From Absidia repens (Eukaryota > Mucoromycota > Mucoromycetes > Mucorales > Cunninghamellaceae), in NCBI GenBank assembly GCA_002105175.1, contig MCGE01000002.1, forward strand, positions 1,612,001 to 1,676,000: a DNA stretch of 64,000 nt, written 5' to 3'. The position numbers were made by a program, and so were the translations under genes. Below are positions 11,914 through 24,319 of this stretch, piece after piece. How positions within the stretch are numbered: the stretch's first letter is position 1; every line of letters begins with the position of its first letter. The notes under the pieces were generated by a model. It ran no database searches. It was not told where the DNA came from and saw only the letters and a program-made list of their open reading frames with translations.

Positions 11914-12162
11914 ATGACCGGACCGCCGCCACCCCCACCGCCACCTCCACCAAGCAATATATTTTATATCATGTCTCCAGGTCATCCGTGTCCACCACCA
12001 CCACCTCCTCCTCCTCCAGGTGGTGCACCATCTCCCCCTCCTCCTCCTCCTCCCCCTCCATCAAAATCACCACTAGTTCAAGACGATCCCGACTGGGGAA
12101 ATCCTCGATGTGTATCAGAGAAAGGTGGTATCATACAGGACGCTCGGTGCATCGTCATGTGA
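11914..12162 (+). CDS. Small proline-rich protein with a C-terminal CaaX-like box
   Basis: An 82-residue single-exon frame, not assignable to a named family. It starts MTGPPPP and contains three polyproline blocks (roughly residues 4-13, 27-35 and 41-50), a short NIFYIMSPGHPC spacer, then a mixed-composition tail ending R-C-I-V-M-stop. CIVM fits the CaaX prenylation pattern (Met at the last position favours farnesyl), so the product may be membrane-tethered. Polyproline runs commonly bind profilin, SH3 or EVH1 partners; that is inference. Support for a real gene: a TATA-like box and CT-rich leader upstream, a non-repetitive C-terminal half, and an AATAAA at about 12358 downstream. Against: no homologue is recognised, and CCN-rich DNA can stay open by chance. 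Confidence 0.55.
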   Translation: MTGPPPPPPPPPPSNIFYIMSPGHPCPPPPPPPPPGGAPSPPPPPPPPPSKSPLVQDDPDWGNPRCVSEKGGIIQDARCIVM

Positions 12163-13456
12163 TTTTTTTTTCAGAACTCAAAACCAACAGTCGTAATCTA
12201 ATTTTAAAGAAAACCATCCCCACCGATCTTCATTCAAATCATCGTCAAATTGGCAACAAATACCTTCTTTTTTCTTAAAAATAATCGTCAACCATCATCC
12301 CGTTCATGCCCAATTCCTTTCATATGTTATGTTTTCGTTTCAATCAATCAATCAATCAATAAAGTCTTTTTATATATCATATAAACATGTATTTTTTGTT
12401 GAAAAGATAAATATCACACACACAAACACACACAATTGCCATAGTCCATATGATATTTCATTAACCTGAACTATATTTAACTAAGAATACATAAAAACTA
12501 TCTATTGCTAAACGTGGGTGATTTCTTGGTCCAATTGAAGATCACTAAAATAATTTATAGTCCTGAGGTTTTGAGTCATATAAAAATAATACTTTTTTCC
12601 CCTTTTTTTTCATGTCTTACCTTGTATATTGCCAAATATGATACACCACAAATTTCGATATTTTTGTTATTAACGTTGACAGTGACATACCATAGTCTGA
12701 TCGAGAGAGGCAATCTATTTGCGTAGAGTGACAGGATGTGTAACAAATATGGAACTTGAACGTCCTTGAACAACACTACGGTTCCACCTAGTATCTACAC
12801 AAATAAATTCAATATAGTCTCAAACTCCCCACTTTTTTTTTATATATTCACCTTCGAAAAAAAAAAGAAGCCATAGTGTGCAAGATAGGAGTAAACGTCG
12901 TTCTTTCAGACTACCTGCGCTTCTGTGATGCGTTTCAAAGCTATATCACTTTCTTGCTTAATTTCCTATAGATAGAAGTCATGGTGAGCCTGCTTTATTC
13001 TCACCTCTCTGATTTTGTTGTTCGCGGGACTCAAAGGAAATAATACCGCCTTTTTCCTTTGCAACCCTCGTCGAAAATGCTCAGAACACATTACCTTTTG
13101 GCATCCAAGTTGTATAATAAATGTAGACGTTCATCAAAGGAGACAGCAATCAGGTCACATTTGTGGTTGTTGTTATCAATAGAAAATCTATACAGCATAA
13201 GCACACAAGATTAAGATCCAAAAAGAAACCGCAGTTTTGTCGAAAAAAAAAAAAAATAGATCAAGCCAGTCAGGTTTCATATGTTATATTTCGACGCACA
13301 CTTAATACAACCTTTATTTCGAAAAAAAAATACCCACACATATATTCAAGGTAAATGACAATGATATAAAACTATACTATAGTAATGTGTGTAATATAGA
13401 ACGCAGTAATAAATAAAATAAAAAGTAGGCATGAAATCCCGCTATTGAAAAAACCA
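12163..13456. other. Intergenic between convergent genes
   Basis: Contains the 3' end of the proline-rich gene (ATCAATCAATCAATCAATAAAG near 12340-12362 on +) and, from the other side, that of the RPEL gene. No ORF with a family signature was found. Short CACA and poly-A tracts are present. Confidence 0.45.
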
Positions 13457-14259
13457 TCATTGCGGAGGCAGTTGATCAGCTACCATATAAAAAAGCATAA
13501 CAAAAAAAAAAGGCTTAGTAATTTTCGTTAAACACTAGAACTGTTCTTTACTTACCAGGAAGGATCCCTTGTTCAACCAAATCAGAGGCTTGCGGACGTT
13601 CCGAGATTTTATGTTCCAAACGATCTTCAAGGCGACTTCGTTCAAGTTCCGCTTGTGGTCGTTGGAGAGCTGGCGCTACATCGCTGTCTATTTCAGTAAT
13701 GAAATTAAATTAATTAATCGTCGCCAAAGTGTGACCCCAACACATACACACACACATACAGATGCCTCCTCCTCTCTATCTTCTTTTATCCTTGTTTTTT
13801 TTTTTTTTTTTTACCTTTCAAGATGTTATGCTCAATCAGTTCCTCCCGAGTAGGTCGATGGTCTATCTTGTGACGGAGAGAATCTTGTACCTTTTGTTTC
13901 GCCAAGTCATCGGCATGTTGTTGGAGAGTCGGTGCCACTTTGGGATCTGTATGATGAAAAGATGTAGTATACGGGTAAAACTATTAGTTTAGGCTAGAGG
14001 AAGGCAAGGGGAAAGGGCGGAGGGTTATGCACAGTCGGTGCTATTTTACCTTTCATAATATTTCTGTCCACCAGTTCTTGAGCTTCAGGACGGTGACTGA
14101 GGAAACTATCCAAGGCAGCAGCAGGTTTGTTTTCTTGAGCTACATCAATTTCGTGGTTGAAAAAAAAAAAAAAAAAAGGAGCAAAGAAGAAAGTCAGGAC
14201 AATTTAGAATATAGTCAAAGTTTCACACTTTTTTTCTTTGACTTACGTGATATAGTCAT
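13457..14259 (-). CDS. RPEL-repeat protein, copy 1
   Basis: A 129-aa protein in five exons read leftwards: 14259-14247, 14139-14050, 13946-13815, 13687-13556 and 13479-13457. All internal boundaries are phase 1 and coding length is 390 nt. Three RPEL-type repeats are visible: LDSFLSHRPEAQELVDRNIM, HKIDHRPTREELIEHNIL and HKISERPQASDLVEQGIL. Each has the RP-x(3)-EL/DL core and a preceding helix. In animals RPEL motifs bind G-actin (MRTF, Phactr); a role in fungi is inference. The first coding exon is only 13 nt (ATG plus 10), placed by phase and the GTAAGT donor. The two central repeats each occupy one 132-nt exon. The paralogue lies at 24320-25160. Confidence 0.8.
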
Positions 14260-14722
14260 GGTTAATAAAAAACAGAAAGATGTACTACAAGATGAAAAAG
14301 ATGAAAAAAAATAAAATAAAAGGTAAAACGAGGAAGTAGTGTTTATTTTTCGGGCGACGTTATTTTTCAACGTTTCACGTGAACTAAATTTAAAGTCAGC
14401 TGCATAACCATTATATACTCCATCAGTATTGTAGGAGACATAGGTACGAACATCAGTAAAGATGTAAAAGACTAATGTAGACTGTAGTAAAAATATTATT
14501 GAGGTTGGTGGTTTGATTTCATTTTTATTTTTGAGATAAAAGAGAGAAAGAGTGAGAATGCGGACTATATATAAAGTATGCTAAGTGCTAATATGGAGGA
14601 ATAAAAGACATGATGATTTGGGACGATGGAAGTACGTGGGGGGGGAGAGAGGGAAATAAAATGTACTACTGTTGATAAAACTATGACGAGGGATTAATTA
14701 AAGATGATGAAGCGGATAAGTG
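14260..14722. promoter_or_regulatory. Upstream region of RPEL copy 1 and 3' region of the MYSM1-like gene
   Basis: Both flanking genes are on the minus strand, so this 463-bp gap serves as 3' UTR and promoter. It contains CACGTG at 14376-14381 and nearby GACGTT at about 14355, which are E-box-like and CRE-half-like elements. No coding sequence was found. Confidence 0.35.
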
Positions 14723-17700
14723 TCACTGGTATGGAGAGTGTTCCGATTGTGGTTGCGGGTGTGTCAGAGATTCACTTGCAGTAGCATCGTCATCTTGTTT
14801 GATATTCTGTATCCTTTCATCCTCCTCGTCCACAAAGACATCCAGTATCAGTGATCGCACAAATTCCAGAAAGATATTCGCTTGTTTAAGGTCCATAAAA
14901 AGATTTGAGCGTAATGAATCTAGCAATTTTTCGAGTCGCGATCGTGTTCCGTATGTTGAGAGCATGTTCATTTTACTACAAATAGTCGATCATCAAATGA
15001 ATCATTAGTACCATTTATCCTCGTGTTTCCGGTTTATTTGTGTTCTTTCTTACTGTTCATAATCCTTGAATTCATCCACCAATTCCTGGATTTGCATCAA
15101 AACTATCTCAGGAACATGATCATCATGTCTAACTACCCGACGGCAAGCATAAGGTACCCCTTGATGTATATACGTATAAAAAAGTCGAATTAGAACATAT
15201 GGTTTGAAGTTTCGTTCCCTTGTTTTCGTCATGATTTTTCTTTTGCTTACGAAATGCGTGATGTTCAGTCCATTGATTGCTGATGTGAAGGTATTGAATC
15301 TGTGATTGGTCACTTGCAATAGACAGATCATAAGGAGTCACAATCACCCCAATAAAAGGTTCATCGCCTGTTTTTTCATGGCGGAATAGCGTCTATTAAA
15401 AAAAAAGTGGAAGGGAGAGAGAAAGAGAGATGATCAGTGTCAGAGAAAGACAAATATTTACATTCTTAGAAAACTTTTTTTTTTAGATCCAAAATTGTTT
15501 ACCTGATACGATGTTTGATTTTCAATATCTCGGATACTTGGGTGGGGTTCGAAAGTAGGGTGAGAATGGTACCAGCCAACAACAATATAACCACTTGCTG
15601 CAAAGACGTCGCGTGCCTTCATTTCCGATTCTGGATCCATTTCGCATTGAATACCTGTACTCGTGCTTTTACAAGGAAAAACACTTTTCACCACCAATCG
15701 TTTTCCACCACTGATGGAGTCTGTTTCATAGGTCCCGCCAAGCAAACCAATAATCTCAGTGTGAGCCAAATGGGAATGAAAGTCCATCACCAGAAGGGAG
15801 TTGCTGGTGATTTCAACTGTAAAGGGCGCTGCATAATGGTCGTCATAGTATTCCACTGGTATCAATCGGAACGGATCGTAACCACGTCCAAAGTCATCAT
15901 TGCTGTAATAGTGTTGTGATCGTTTAATGATGCGTTTCGATTTCACTAATAATAAAGGCATAGAAAGTTAATTAATTGCATGATGATATTCAATTGTTAT
16001 TGCTATCTTTTATATTCTTTTCGCTTACCTGGGGCTTTTGGTTGACCATGTTCGATAACCCTTCCTTCTAATTCCTTTGGATCCACCCTATGGTATATAC
16101 CACAAAAAAAAAAAAAAAAAGCACATGAGTATACAATAAATTAAAACCAATCACCCCAAGCACCATGTTCATTCCAATCCATAAACCCGCATGATCTTAC
16201 CATTCCCCTTTTTCGTTCCTAACCTTTCGTTTTCGAGGACTATAGAAAGAGATGTGAGGTTAAATCAGTTACACGTGAAAGTTGGTTCAAATTCAAAAAA
16301 AAAAGTACCCATCATAACCAATAAGCAAATCTGCGGCTCCATATAAATCGGCATCATCATCACTACCATTATCATTGTTTTTGATATCCATGGTTGTTGT
16401 ATTGAGAGAATTTCGTCGAGGAGGTCGAGGAGCAGCATTAGTACAGTTCACATTAATAGCGCCAATATTTTCCAGGTAAGAGTGGACACGCCCAATTGCA
16501 TTCACATCACCACAATCCTTGAGCGCTTTCCTGGAGCTTGTCTTGGTGAGATATCGAGGTCGACAGGCCTGCCAGCAATTCAGCATGTGGTTTCGAATCT
16601 TCAAATAACGACCAGGTGATTTAGATTGCTTGTTGTGGAACCATTCAGGATTATTGGTTTTTTCTTCTTGTGAGATAATATGTGGGTCAAAGCTCTGATA
16701 TAATGATAAAAAAGAAATTGTGAGTATTCTACCATGATATGAGTTTCAGTTCCTTACCTTGATAATATCGTCGTTTTCTTGATTTGATGAGGGTATATCT
16801 ATTGGTTTGGTGTCATCAATATTTTCCGATCCATTATCGTTTTGTTCTTCGTGTATTGTGGTTGTTTGGGCGGTTACGGTCGAAGGTGGTATAGTGTTTA
16901 AATATTGTTGTTCATCTTCTGCAAGTTTATCATTATTGACTTCGTTTTGTTGTTTGATATCCACTGAATCATCACTGGTGATTAATCCATGGGGCAAGCT
17001 GTTACCGTCAGAGATATTCTCAGCGTCATCACGATCCATATCCCCATTTGCCGTTAAATTGTTGCTCGCCTTGGTATGCTGTGATCCACTTTCAACAGGT
17101 TCTTCCTTCATCGTAAATGGTGCCGGCAAACTAACTGGATCGTCATCGTCTTCCACTGATATATTTTCATCGTCATCGCCATCATTCATACGTGATATAT
17201 CTGAATTCCGTGGTGAGCTGGTGTCAAATTTTACATCGTCAACATTCGTATCGGTAGCGTTTGTTTCCGTCGATTTGCTGTGAAGGGTAGCAGCAACATC
17301 GTCAAGTTGACATTTTGCTGATTCCGTTGTATTCTCTGCTGTCGTAGATGATGATATTTGTGTTGACGGTGTTGGTAGGTTATCCTGAGGTGAGTAAATA
17401 ATAGTCAGTTGAGATAACGCATCTATCCATTTCCCATTTGGTCACAGTTTTCATATTTTACCTTTTCGTATACTGCCCAATGTCGCGCCCGGTTCTTACA
17501 CTGTAATGGGTTCCTTGTTTTGACAAAATCAGCTATAGGTTTCCAGTTTCCATAACCAAATTTTTCCTGCGCAAATGAAAATGACATAATAATCAGTCAA
17601 TACGTCAAATCATATCACCCAGCCAAAATATAACTTACTAGAGCCAGTTTCAAATGACTATCTTCTTCTGAAGTCCAACGCGTTTTGTGAGAAGGTAATG

Positions 17701-18278
17701 ACGCTGAAGATATACCTGTGGTCTTGTCCCCTAAAAGAAACAAAAATGCCTTTGTTAAACAACATAAATATCGATATATATTTGTCGTAAGATCCCACCT
17801 ACCAGCATAATCGCGACTGCCGCTGTCTACTTTTCGTTTCTTAGTGCCAGTCTTCTTCTTTGTCGTCCCTTCAAGTTTCTTTTGCCGTTTCACGGTAGTC
17901 ATTGTGTTCTTCCCATAATAGAATTCTTCTTCTGCGAGCATTTGTTCTATTAATGTCCTCGATTCCGAATCCATATCAGTGTACTAGATCAAATAAATAA
18001 AAGTAATACTGACTTTAATATATCATTCACATTTTTTTTTTTTGGACGCCTTTATATATATTACCATGTTATCTTCCCATGCATGGTCAGTTTGTGCTGG
18101 AACTGTTGTCGTTGCTTGTTCCCTATTAATAAGAAACGCAAGAGGCAATGAGTGAGTGTATGCGTATAACCGTTTTTCTTTTGTTATATAATACGTACGT
18201 ATTTAATGGAAGCGCTGGAGGAGATTCAGTGATAGATCCTGTGTCACCAATATCTATAATCTCTTCTTCCGTCGTCAT
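14723..18278 (-). CDS. MYSM1: MYSM1-like histone H2A deubiquitinase (SANT-SWIRM-MPN/JAMM)
   Basis: Predicted nuclear zinc isopeptidase; animal MYSM1 removes ubiquitin from H2A. Thirteen exons: 18278-18199, 18122-18065, 17983-17803, 17730-17639, 17566-17462, 17384-16758, 16694-16309, 16239-16201, 16087-16029, 15945-15503, 15392-15251, 15159-15054 and 14975-14723. The sum is 2571 nt, giving 856 aa, close to the animal protein. In order: an acidic N-terminus; a basic nuclear signal (KKKTGTKKRK); a SANT/Myb domain (TRWTSEEDSHLKLAL, then FGYGNWKPIADFV and CKNRARHW); an acidic low-complexity linker; SWIRM (NPEWFHNK to GRVHSYLENIGAINVNC); MPN with TEIIGLLGG and the complete JAMM signature [16 protein letters not shown]; and a C-terminal helical tail. 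The zinc ligands are intact, so it is probably active. It is divergent with the H+-ATPase gene to the right. Paralogue at 32834-35300. Confidence 0.93.
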
Positions 18279-19389
18279 CTATGTTGTAGTGTCTGAGGGT
18301 TTTTCTTTTTCTTTTTTGTAATACTGGTATGGATTGTCAGAGGCGCAAAAAAAAAAAATAGAGATTTTTTTGTTTTTTGTTTTTTTTCTCGCTCGAGACA
18401 TTTAAACCGCCGCTTGAACGCCATTGTATTGTGCCTTGACAAAAAATGGTGTTGCATAAACACGATGGATGACCGAATAAACTGTAAATACAATCTCATA
18501 TAAAATATCATAACTTAGTTATACAAATGCCTAGAACATGATCATAAATATTCTCGTTCTTTTAAAGAAAAGATTATTTATTGATCAGTCACTTTGTTTG
18601 CCAAGACAAAATAGAATCAGTGAAAAGGATCGCTGGTTTTCTTGTGTGAAACAGTCCTTATTGTAAGGACCTTATACAACTTGTTATGGTTTGAACTTTT
18701 TTTCTCGTCGGGTTAGTTTTGTTATTGTTGATCCTTCTTCTCTGGATCAAAATTTTTCCTTTGTGACGGGAACCTTTTTATTTTAGTGCGTACACGTGCA
18801 GTCATCAGCTGAACGACGATGGTTCGCACTCATGACGTTCGAACAAAAACAGTTTAACCAGTATACCACAGCAATCCAAATCAATATTAATCGATAAAAT
18901 GACATAAATTGTTATTGAAGGACAATTATATCATCAAGAGGAAAAAAGGAGACTTTTTTCCTTTTATAAGGTAGTTGTCACCATCAACGAACATGAATCG
19001 ATTGGCTCATCGTTATCGTCACTACCACATTAGAGAAAAATGGCGCTTCTGTATCACAAAAAAAAAACTCCAACTTCGATTTAGTCAGAGAGGGAAAACA
19101 TCTAAATATGGATAAATCATAACTGTTTTAAAACAAACATTCAGTGACAAAAGAGCCTTTTGATATTTGATCTTTCACACAGCTAATGATAGGATACGGC
19201 ACCTTCCCATTTTTCGCTTTCACATAAAATAAAGCTATTTTAAAACTCCTCATTGATTTCATTTCCTTTCTTCTTCTTTTTTTTTTTCTTAAAAAAACCA
19301 ACAAAACCCACTTTTTTTTCTTTTTACATACATATTAGCTATTTATTTGATCGTGTCAATTAGCTTTATTACACACATTACTGAATGTC
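18279..19389. promoter_or_regulatory. Bidirectional intergenic region between MYSM1-like and H+-ATPase genes
   Basis: 1.1 kb between divergent starts. It contains a CT/T-rich leader directly before the ATPase ATG, poly-A/T runs, and an ATGACGTT element near 18831. An out-of-frame ATG at 19385 sits 5 bp before the ATPase start at 19390 and would have to be skipped or leaky. No gene was seen. Confidence 0.45.
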
Positions 19390-22300
19390 ATGTCAGGCGA
19401 ACATCCCAACAAGTACGAGCTTGGTGATTCTACCAGCAGTAGCAGCAAACACTCTAACCGCGACAAAGTCGAAGCCATTGATCAAGACACAACCAACGAA
19501 AAGCTTCCACAACATGAAAAAAATGGTGCAGAACATCTTCCTCACATGCAAAGTTTGACAGTGGAAGAACTCTATGACAAGGAAAAATTCGATTTATCTA
19601 CAATGGAACCTGGTGATGTTTTTGCCTTATTACAGTAAGTCCAAAATAAAATAGAAAAAAGGGGAAGTCAGGCAATGATATAATACGTTATATAAATTAA
19701 CAACCCATTTTCTTTCTGTAATAGAACATCAACTGATGGTCTTACATCTGAAGAAGCTGCTTCACGTATTGAAAAATTTGGCCACAACCGTCTGGAGCAT
19801 AAGGAAATCAATCCCTATTTGCAATTCCTTGGATTTATGTGGAATCCTTTATCTTGGGTGATGGAGGCTGCTGCTATTGTGGCCATTGCATTATCAAATG
19901 GTGAAGGTGAACCTCCTGATTGGGAAGACTTTATTGGTATCATCCTCTTACTGCTGGCAAACTCTATCATTGGCTTTTTGGAAGAACGACAAGCTGGGAA
20001 TGCTGTCAAGGCGTTGATGGAATCATTGGCCCCTGAATGCAAAGTCAAGCGTGATGGTGAATGGCATACAATGGAAGCAGCAGAACTAGTCCCTGGTGAT
20101 GTGATCAGTATCAAATTGGGTGATGTGATTCCTGCTGATGGTCGGCTTATTAAAGCGCATGGCCAGGTTTCTATCGATCAAGCTGCTTTGACAGGTGAAT
20201 CCTTACCCGTGGGCAAAGATGCTGGTGACGAAATCTTCTCTGGATCAACCGTTAAACAAGGTGAAGCGGAAGCAGTGGTGATTGGTACCGGCCTCAATAC
20301 CTTCTTTGGACGTGCTGCAAAACTGGTGGGCGATGCAAACGATGGCATGGGACATTTGCAACAAATTTTGGCCAAAATCGGTAACTTTTGTCTGGTGTCC
20401 ATTGGTACCTTTGTTGTGGTTGAAATTTTGGTCATGTATCCTGCCTTCCATTACTCATACCGACGTGGAATTGACAATATATTGGTGTTGCTCATTGGTG
20501 GTATTCCTATTGCCATGCCTACTGTGCTGTCTGTTACTCTCGCTATTGGTGCCAAACAACTCGCCGAACACAAAGCCATTGTCACTCGTATTACTGCTAT
20601 TGAAGAAATGGCTGCTGTCACCATCCTTTGCTCCGACAAGACGGGTACACTGACATTGAACAAGCTTATTGTGGACAAACCAACCATCAAAACCTACAGC
20701 GATTTATCCACGGAGGACGTGATTCGAATCTCTGCCTACGCCTCTCGTACAGAAAACCAAGATGCCATTGATTTCTGTATTGTCAACTCTCTTCCGGACC
20801 CAACTCTTGCCCGCGACGGTATCGAGGAATTGGACTTTGTGCCCTTCAATCCAGTCATCAAACGAACAGAAATCACGTACAAGCAATCATCAGATGGAAA
20901 GACGCTACGCGCGACCAAGGGAATGTCCCACTTTATTTTGGATCTGTGTACCCGTGACAAGACTGAACAACAAATCCAAGCTTTGAATGACGATGTGGAT
21001 GAATTTGCTCGGCGGGGTCTGAGGTCACTCGCAGTCGCGGTGGATGAAGTTCCCTCTGGACAACCTGATGGTGAAGGTGTTGGATTCCGTCTCGTTGGTC
21101 TTTTACCCATCTATGATCCTCCTCGCTCCGATACCAAGGAAACAATAGACCGTGCCATTGCTTTGGGTGTGCAAGTCAAGATGATTACTGGGGACCAGCT
21201 CGCCATTGCCAAGGAAACAGGTCGACGGCTAGGTATGGGTGACAATATGTTCTTATCGAAAACGCTCAAGGAAGGCCCCCCTGCTGGTTCCGGCTACTCT
21301 ACTTTGGATGATATGGTTTTGGGTGCCGATGGGTTTGCTGGTGTCTACCCGGAACACAAGTATGAAATCGTTGAAAGACTACAAGCATTAGGACACATGA
21401 CAGCAATGACAGGGGATGGCGTCAATGATGCACCGGCGCTTTCCAAATCCAATGTGGGTATCGCAGTTGCCGATGCATCCGATGCAGCACGATCAGCAGC
21501 GGATATTGTTTTGACTGAACCTGGGTTATCTGTCATCATCGAAGCATTGATCCATTCTCGCCAAATCTTCCAACGTATGCGGAATTACTCGATTTACACT
21601 TGCTCAGTGACGATTCGTGTGGTTGTTGGCTTTGCGGTGATGTGTTTTGCCTTCCAGTATGATTTCCCTCCTTTTATGGTGCTTATTTTAGCCATTCTGA
21701 ACGACGGTACTATTATGACCATCTCTACTGATCGGGTCCGGCCATCGCCCCATCCAGATGCTTGGAATCTATTTGAAATTTTCTCTTACGCCATTGTCTA
21801 TGGTCTCTATCTTGCCTTGTCCACTGTCTCCTTTTATTCTGTCATCTACAAGACCAACTTTTTCCAAGCCAAGTTTGGGGTGGACTCGTTTGCAGGTGAT
21901 CCCGCCAATGGTATTCCTCCCGACCCCAACAATGGTATTCTACACTCTGTCATTTATCTCCAAGTGTCGACGATTTCGCAAGGGCTGATTTTCGTTACTC
22001 GATCTCAGGGGTGGTTCTTCACGGAACGTCCGTCAGTGTTGCTCATGTGTGCATTTGTAGTGGCTCAACTCGTGGCGACGTTTATTTCGGTGTATGCAGA
22101 TTGGGGATTCACTAAAATTGCAGGCTGTGGCTGGACATGGGCAGGTAAAAAACTAAAAAAAAAAATTAGAGTCGTGTCATGTGCTTTACTTTAAAAACCG
22201 TTCTCTTATTTTGGACCTGTAGGTATTGCCTGGATTTGGAACTTTATTTGGTTTGTACCATTGGATCTGATCAAATTTGCTATGCAACGCATCTTCAAAC

Positions 22301-22635
22301 CCAAACTTATTGCACCTTTACCCGATCATGCTTCCGGCGGCCGCTCGCGTCGTTCCTCGATGGTATCCAATTCCAACTCAGCGCGATACTATGCCAATCG
22401 CACTCAATCGTTACGTGCGCTTGAACAACCACGGAACTTTGGGAAACGAATTCTTGGACTTGAAAAGAAAATGTCCATGGAACCAAACGAAATGCGACGA
22501 TTCTCTTCTGCTCAGGTAAATTGTTAAAGAGAATATAAGGGCGTGGAAGCAAAGTGATCACACTGACGCCTTTTTTTTTTTTGTTAGACCAACCATGCTT
22601 CACAAATTCTTCAAGGCTCTTCAAGTAGCAAATAG
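19390..22635 (+). CDS. PMA1: Plasma-membrane H+-ATPase (P3A P-type), copy 1
   Basis: Pumps protons out of the cell using ATP and sets the membrane potential and pH gradient for nutrient uptake. Exons 19390-19634, 19725-22144, 22223-22515 and 22588-22635 sum to 3006 nt, giving 1001 aa. Visible are the N-terminal [20 protein letters not shown] segment conserved with copy 2; TGES loop ([12 protein letters not shown]); phosphorylation site [25 protein letters not shown] in the nucleotide domain; [14 protein letters not shown] hinge; and hydrophobic helices flanking both cytosolic loops (ten in the family). The C-terminus has a basic/Ser-rich regulatory tail ([15 protein letters not shown]-like). 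The intron at 22145-22222 is absent from copy 2. It shares a divergent promoter with the MYSM1-like gene. Confidence 0.97.
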
Positions 22636-22860
22636 ATCTAGTATTTAGCCCTTTACCTCCCCCCGCCCTCCCTGTAGGTTTATTATATCTTTATTTATTT
22701 ATGTTTTCCTTTTTATAATGTATTTACTATTCTTTATTACTATTTTTTTATTATTCTCGCTATTTATATTATTCTACTTGCAGAATCAATAAAAAAAATT
22801 TTTTTATCAGACTATTATTAATTTGAATAATTATATTTGGGTGATATTGTTATTCTGAGC

Positions 22861-24036
22861 TCCAGTTTAGCGAAAAATGATGATTCAAGTTCCGCCCACG
22901 TGAAAGTTTATTTACCCCCAATTTTTTCCCCTCTCTTCTCTCTTTTTTCCTTCTTTTTTTTCTTCATCATTCAACATCATTGAGGCTATGGTGGACTTGG
23001 ATTATTGTCAGGACTAGTTTAGAAAAGGTTTCAGCTCAGGGATTACAAGATGCATGGGGAAACCCTTTCATTTTGGATTCAGGATTTTGGACCACCATTA
23101 GTGTTGGCTTATCATAGTCTTCATTAGTTTAGTTTAGGTGTTAATATGTCCCAATTTGTATATACATCTGAATAAAATATGTATCCTTTTATCTGCTTCA
23201 ATGAAAAATGACCCAATAGTCTCATTCATGTCTTACGCTATAGATCCTTAATCACTTCATCAATCCCTGTTGATCAGTATCTATTGGTTGTGCTTCAATA
23301 AAGGCAACCCTTTATCCTTTCCCATGTCTTATTTCTATGGCATAATGGATTCGTTTTTACTGTAGACCCTTTATATTAGTATTGACCATTCTTCAGATCT
23401 ACCAGTAGTCTCCCTCCTACTTCCTCCATTAGATATCTTGTTACATTGAATATCCCCCTGCCCTCCGTTTGGTATTTATCATATTCTTTCAAAATAAAAT
23501 ATTCCTTTTTGTCACCCATCCTCTGATCAATTAGATAATGAGAAATGCTGCTATTGTAGCTGTTTTGGAGTGCTCTACCAAGCATCTTCTCTCTATATAC
23601 CGACTTTGGCTATATCTTTTTTATTTTCTTTTTTGTTGAAGATCCACAAACCACTTACTATCAGATATGACCATATTTTTGCTCAGACAATAATATAATA
23701 AACTTGAATTGTGCCGTGTGCATCATCTTCACTATAGAGTTTTGAGCTGTTTTATAGCTTATCAATGACTGACTACTTGCCCCTCCCATGAGGCCAATTG
23801 GTGGATATTTCTATGTTATGTGGTCCTATTATCACACTAGCGCTTATATCTATCCACTAGGCCATGTCTTTGACGTAACTTTCATTAAAAAAAAAAAGTG
23901 ACCAAGCTGAATGCAGTTGAGCGCAAGGGTGTCTCCCTGACATCTAGTAGATGGATTTTTCGCAAGTGTGAGAACGTTTTGAAACTGAAAATAAAAAATT
24001 ACAACCAACTTTACATTCTTGCTGAACTACATCATA
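22861..24036 (+). repeat. Dispersed repeat copy D (nearly complete, ~1.18 kb)
   Basis: Best-delimited copy. The left end TCCAGTTTAGCG at 22861 resembles the complement of the right end TTCTTGCTGAACTACATCAT (24017-24036), an imperfect terminal inverted repeat. Inside are CACGTG at 22897-22902, a 60-bp C/T-rich tract, the hairpin arm GAAAAGGTTTC, the core at about 23051-23080, then about 900 bp with repeated AATAAA/AATGAAAAAT and ATTAGTCTC phrases. A motif GTGTGAGAACGTTTTGAAAC lies near 23968. No open frame of note. A non-autonomous DNA transposon is the simplest reading. Confidence 0.8.
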
Positions 24037-24207
24037 GAAGATGATATCGATCCGATTGTTGAATAAGGGACATTTGGGACAAAATCATAGTTGTATAATT
24101 AATTTGGTGCACTCTATTATCCGGTGTTTTGTTTTCATGTTAACCTTATGATATCCTTTCTGTGGTGCTTACACGTCGTACAGTAGAAAAATGCAGCACG
24201 ATTCAAT

Positions 24208-24221
24208 TCCCGACGTCGGGA
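24208..24221. promoter_or_regulatory. 14-bp perfect palindrome with GACGTC centre
   Basis: TCCCGACGTCGGGA is a perfect inverted repeat about 100 bp before the start of RPEL copy 2. The ACGT core is the type bound by bZIP dimers. The RPEL copy 1 upstream region also has a GACGTT, but no palindrome. The function is inference. Confidence 0.45.
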
Positions 24222-24319
24222 CAAAATAAAAACCTCGTTGATCTTTTCATTTTCTTCGTTTTTCTTTTTCCCTTTGAAAAAATATCCCTATATATAAATA
24301 TATTTCAATCTGTCAGAGT

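Noticed and set aside
19815..21145. Long minus-strand frames opposite the H+-ATPase
   Set aside because: Shadows of the strongly biased ATPase coding strand; the same occurs opposite copy 2 (36186-38384).
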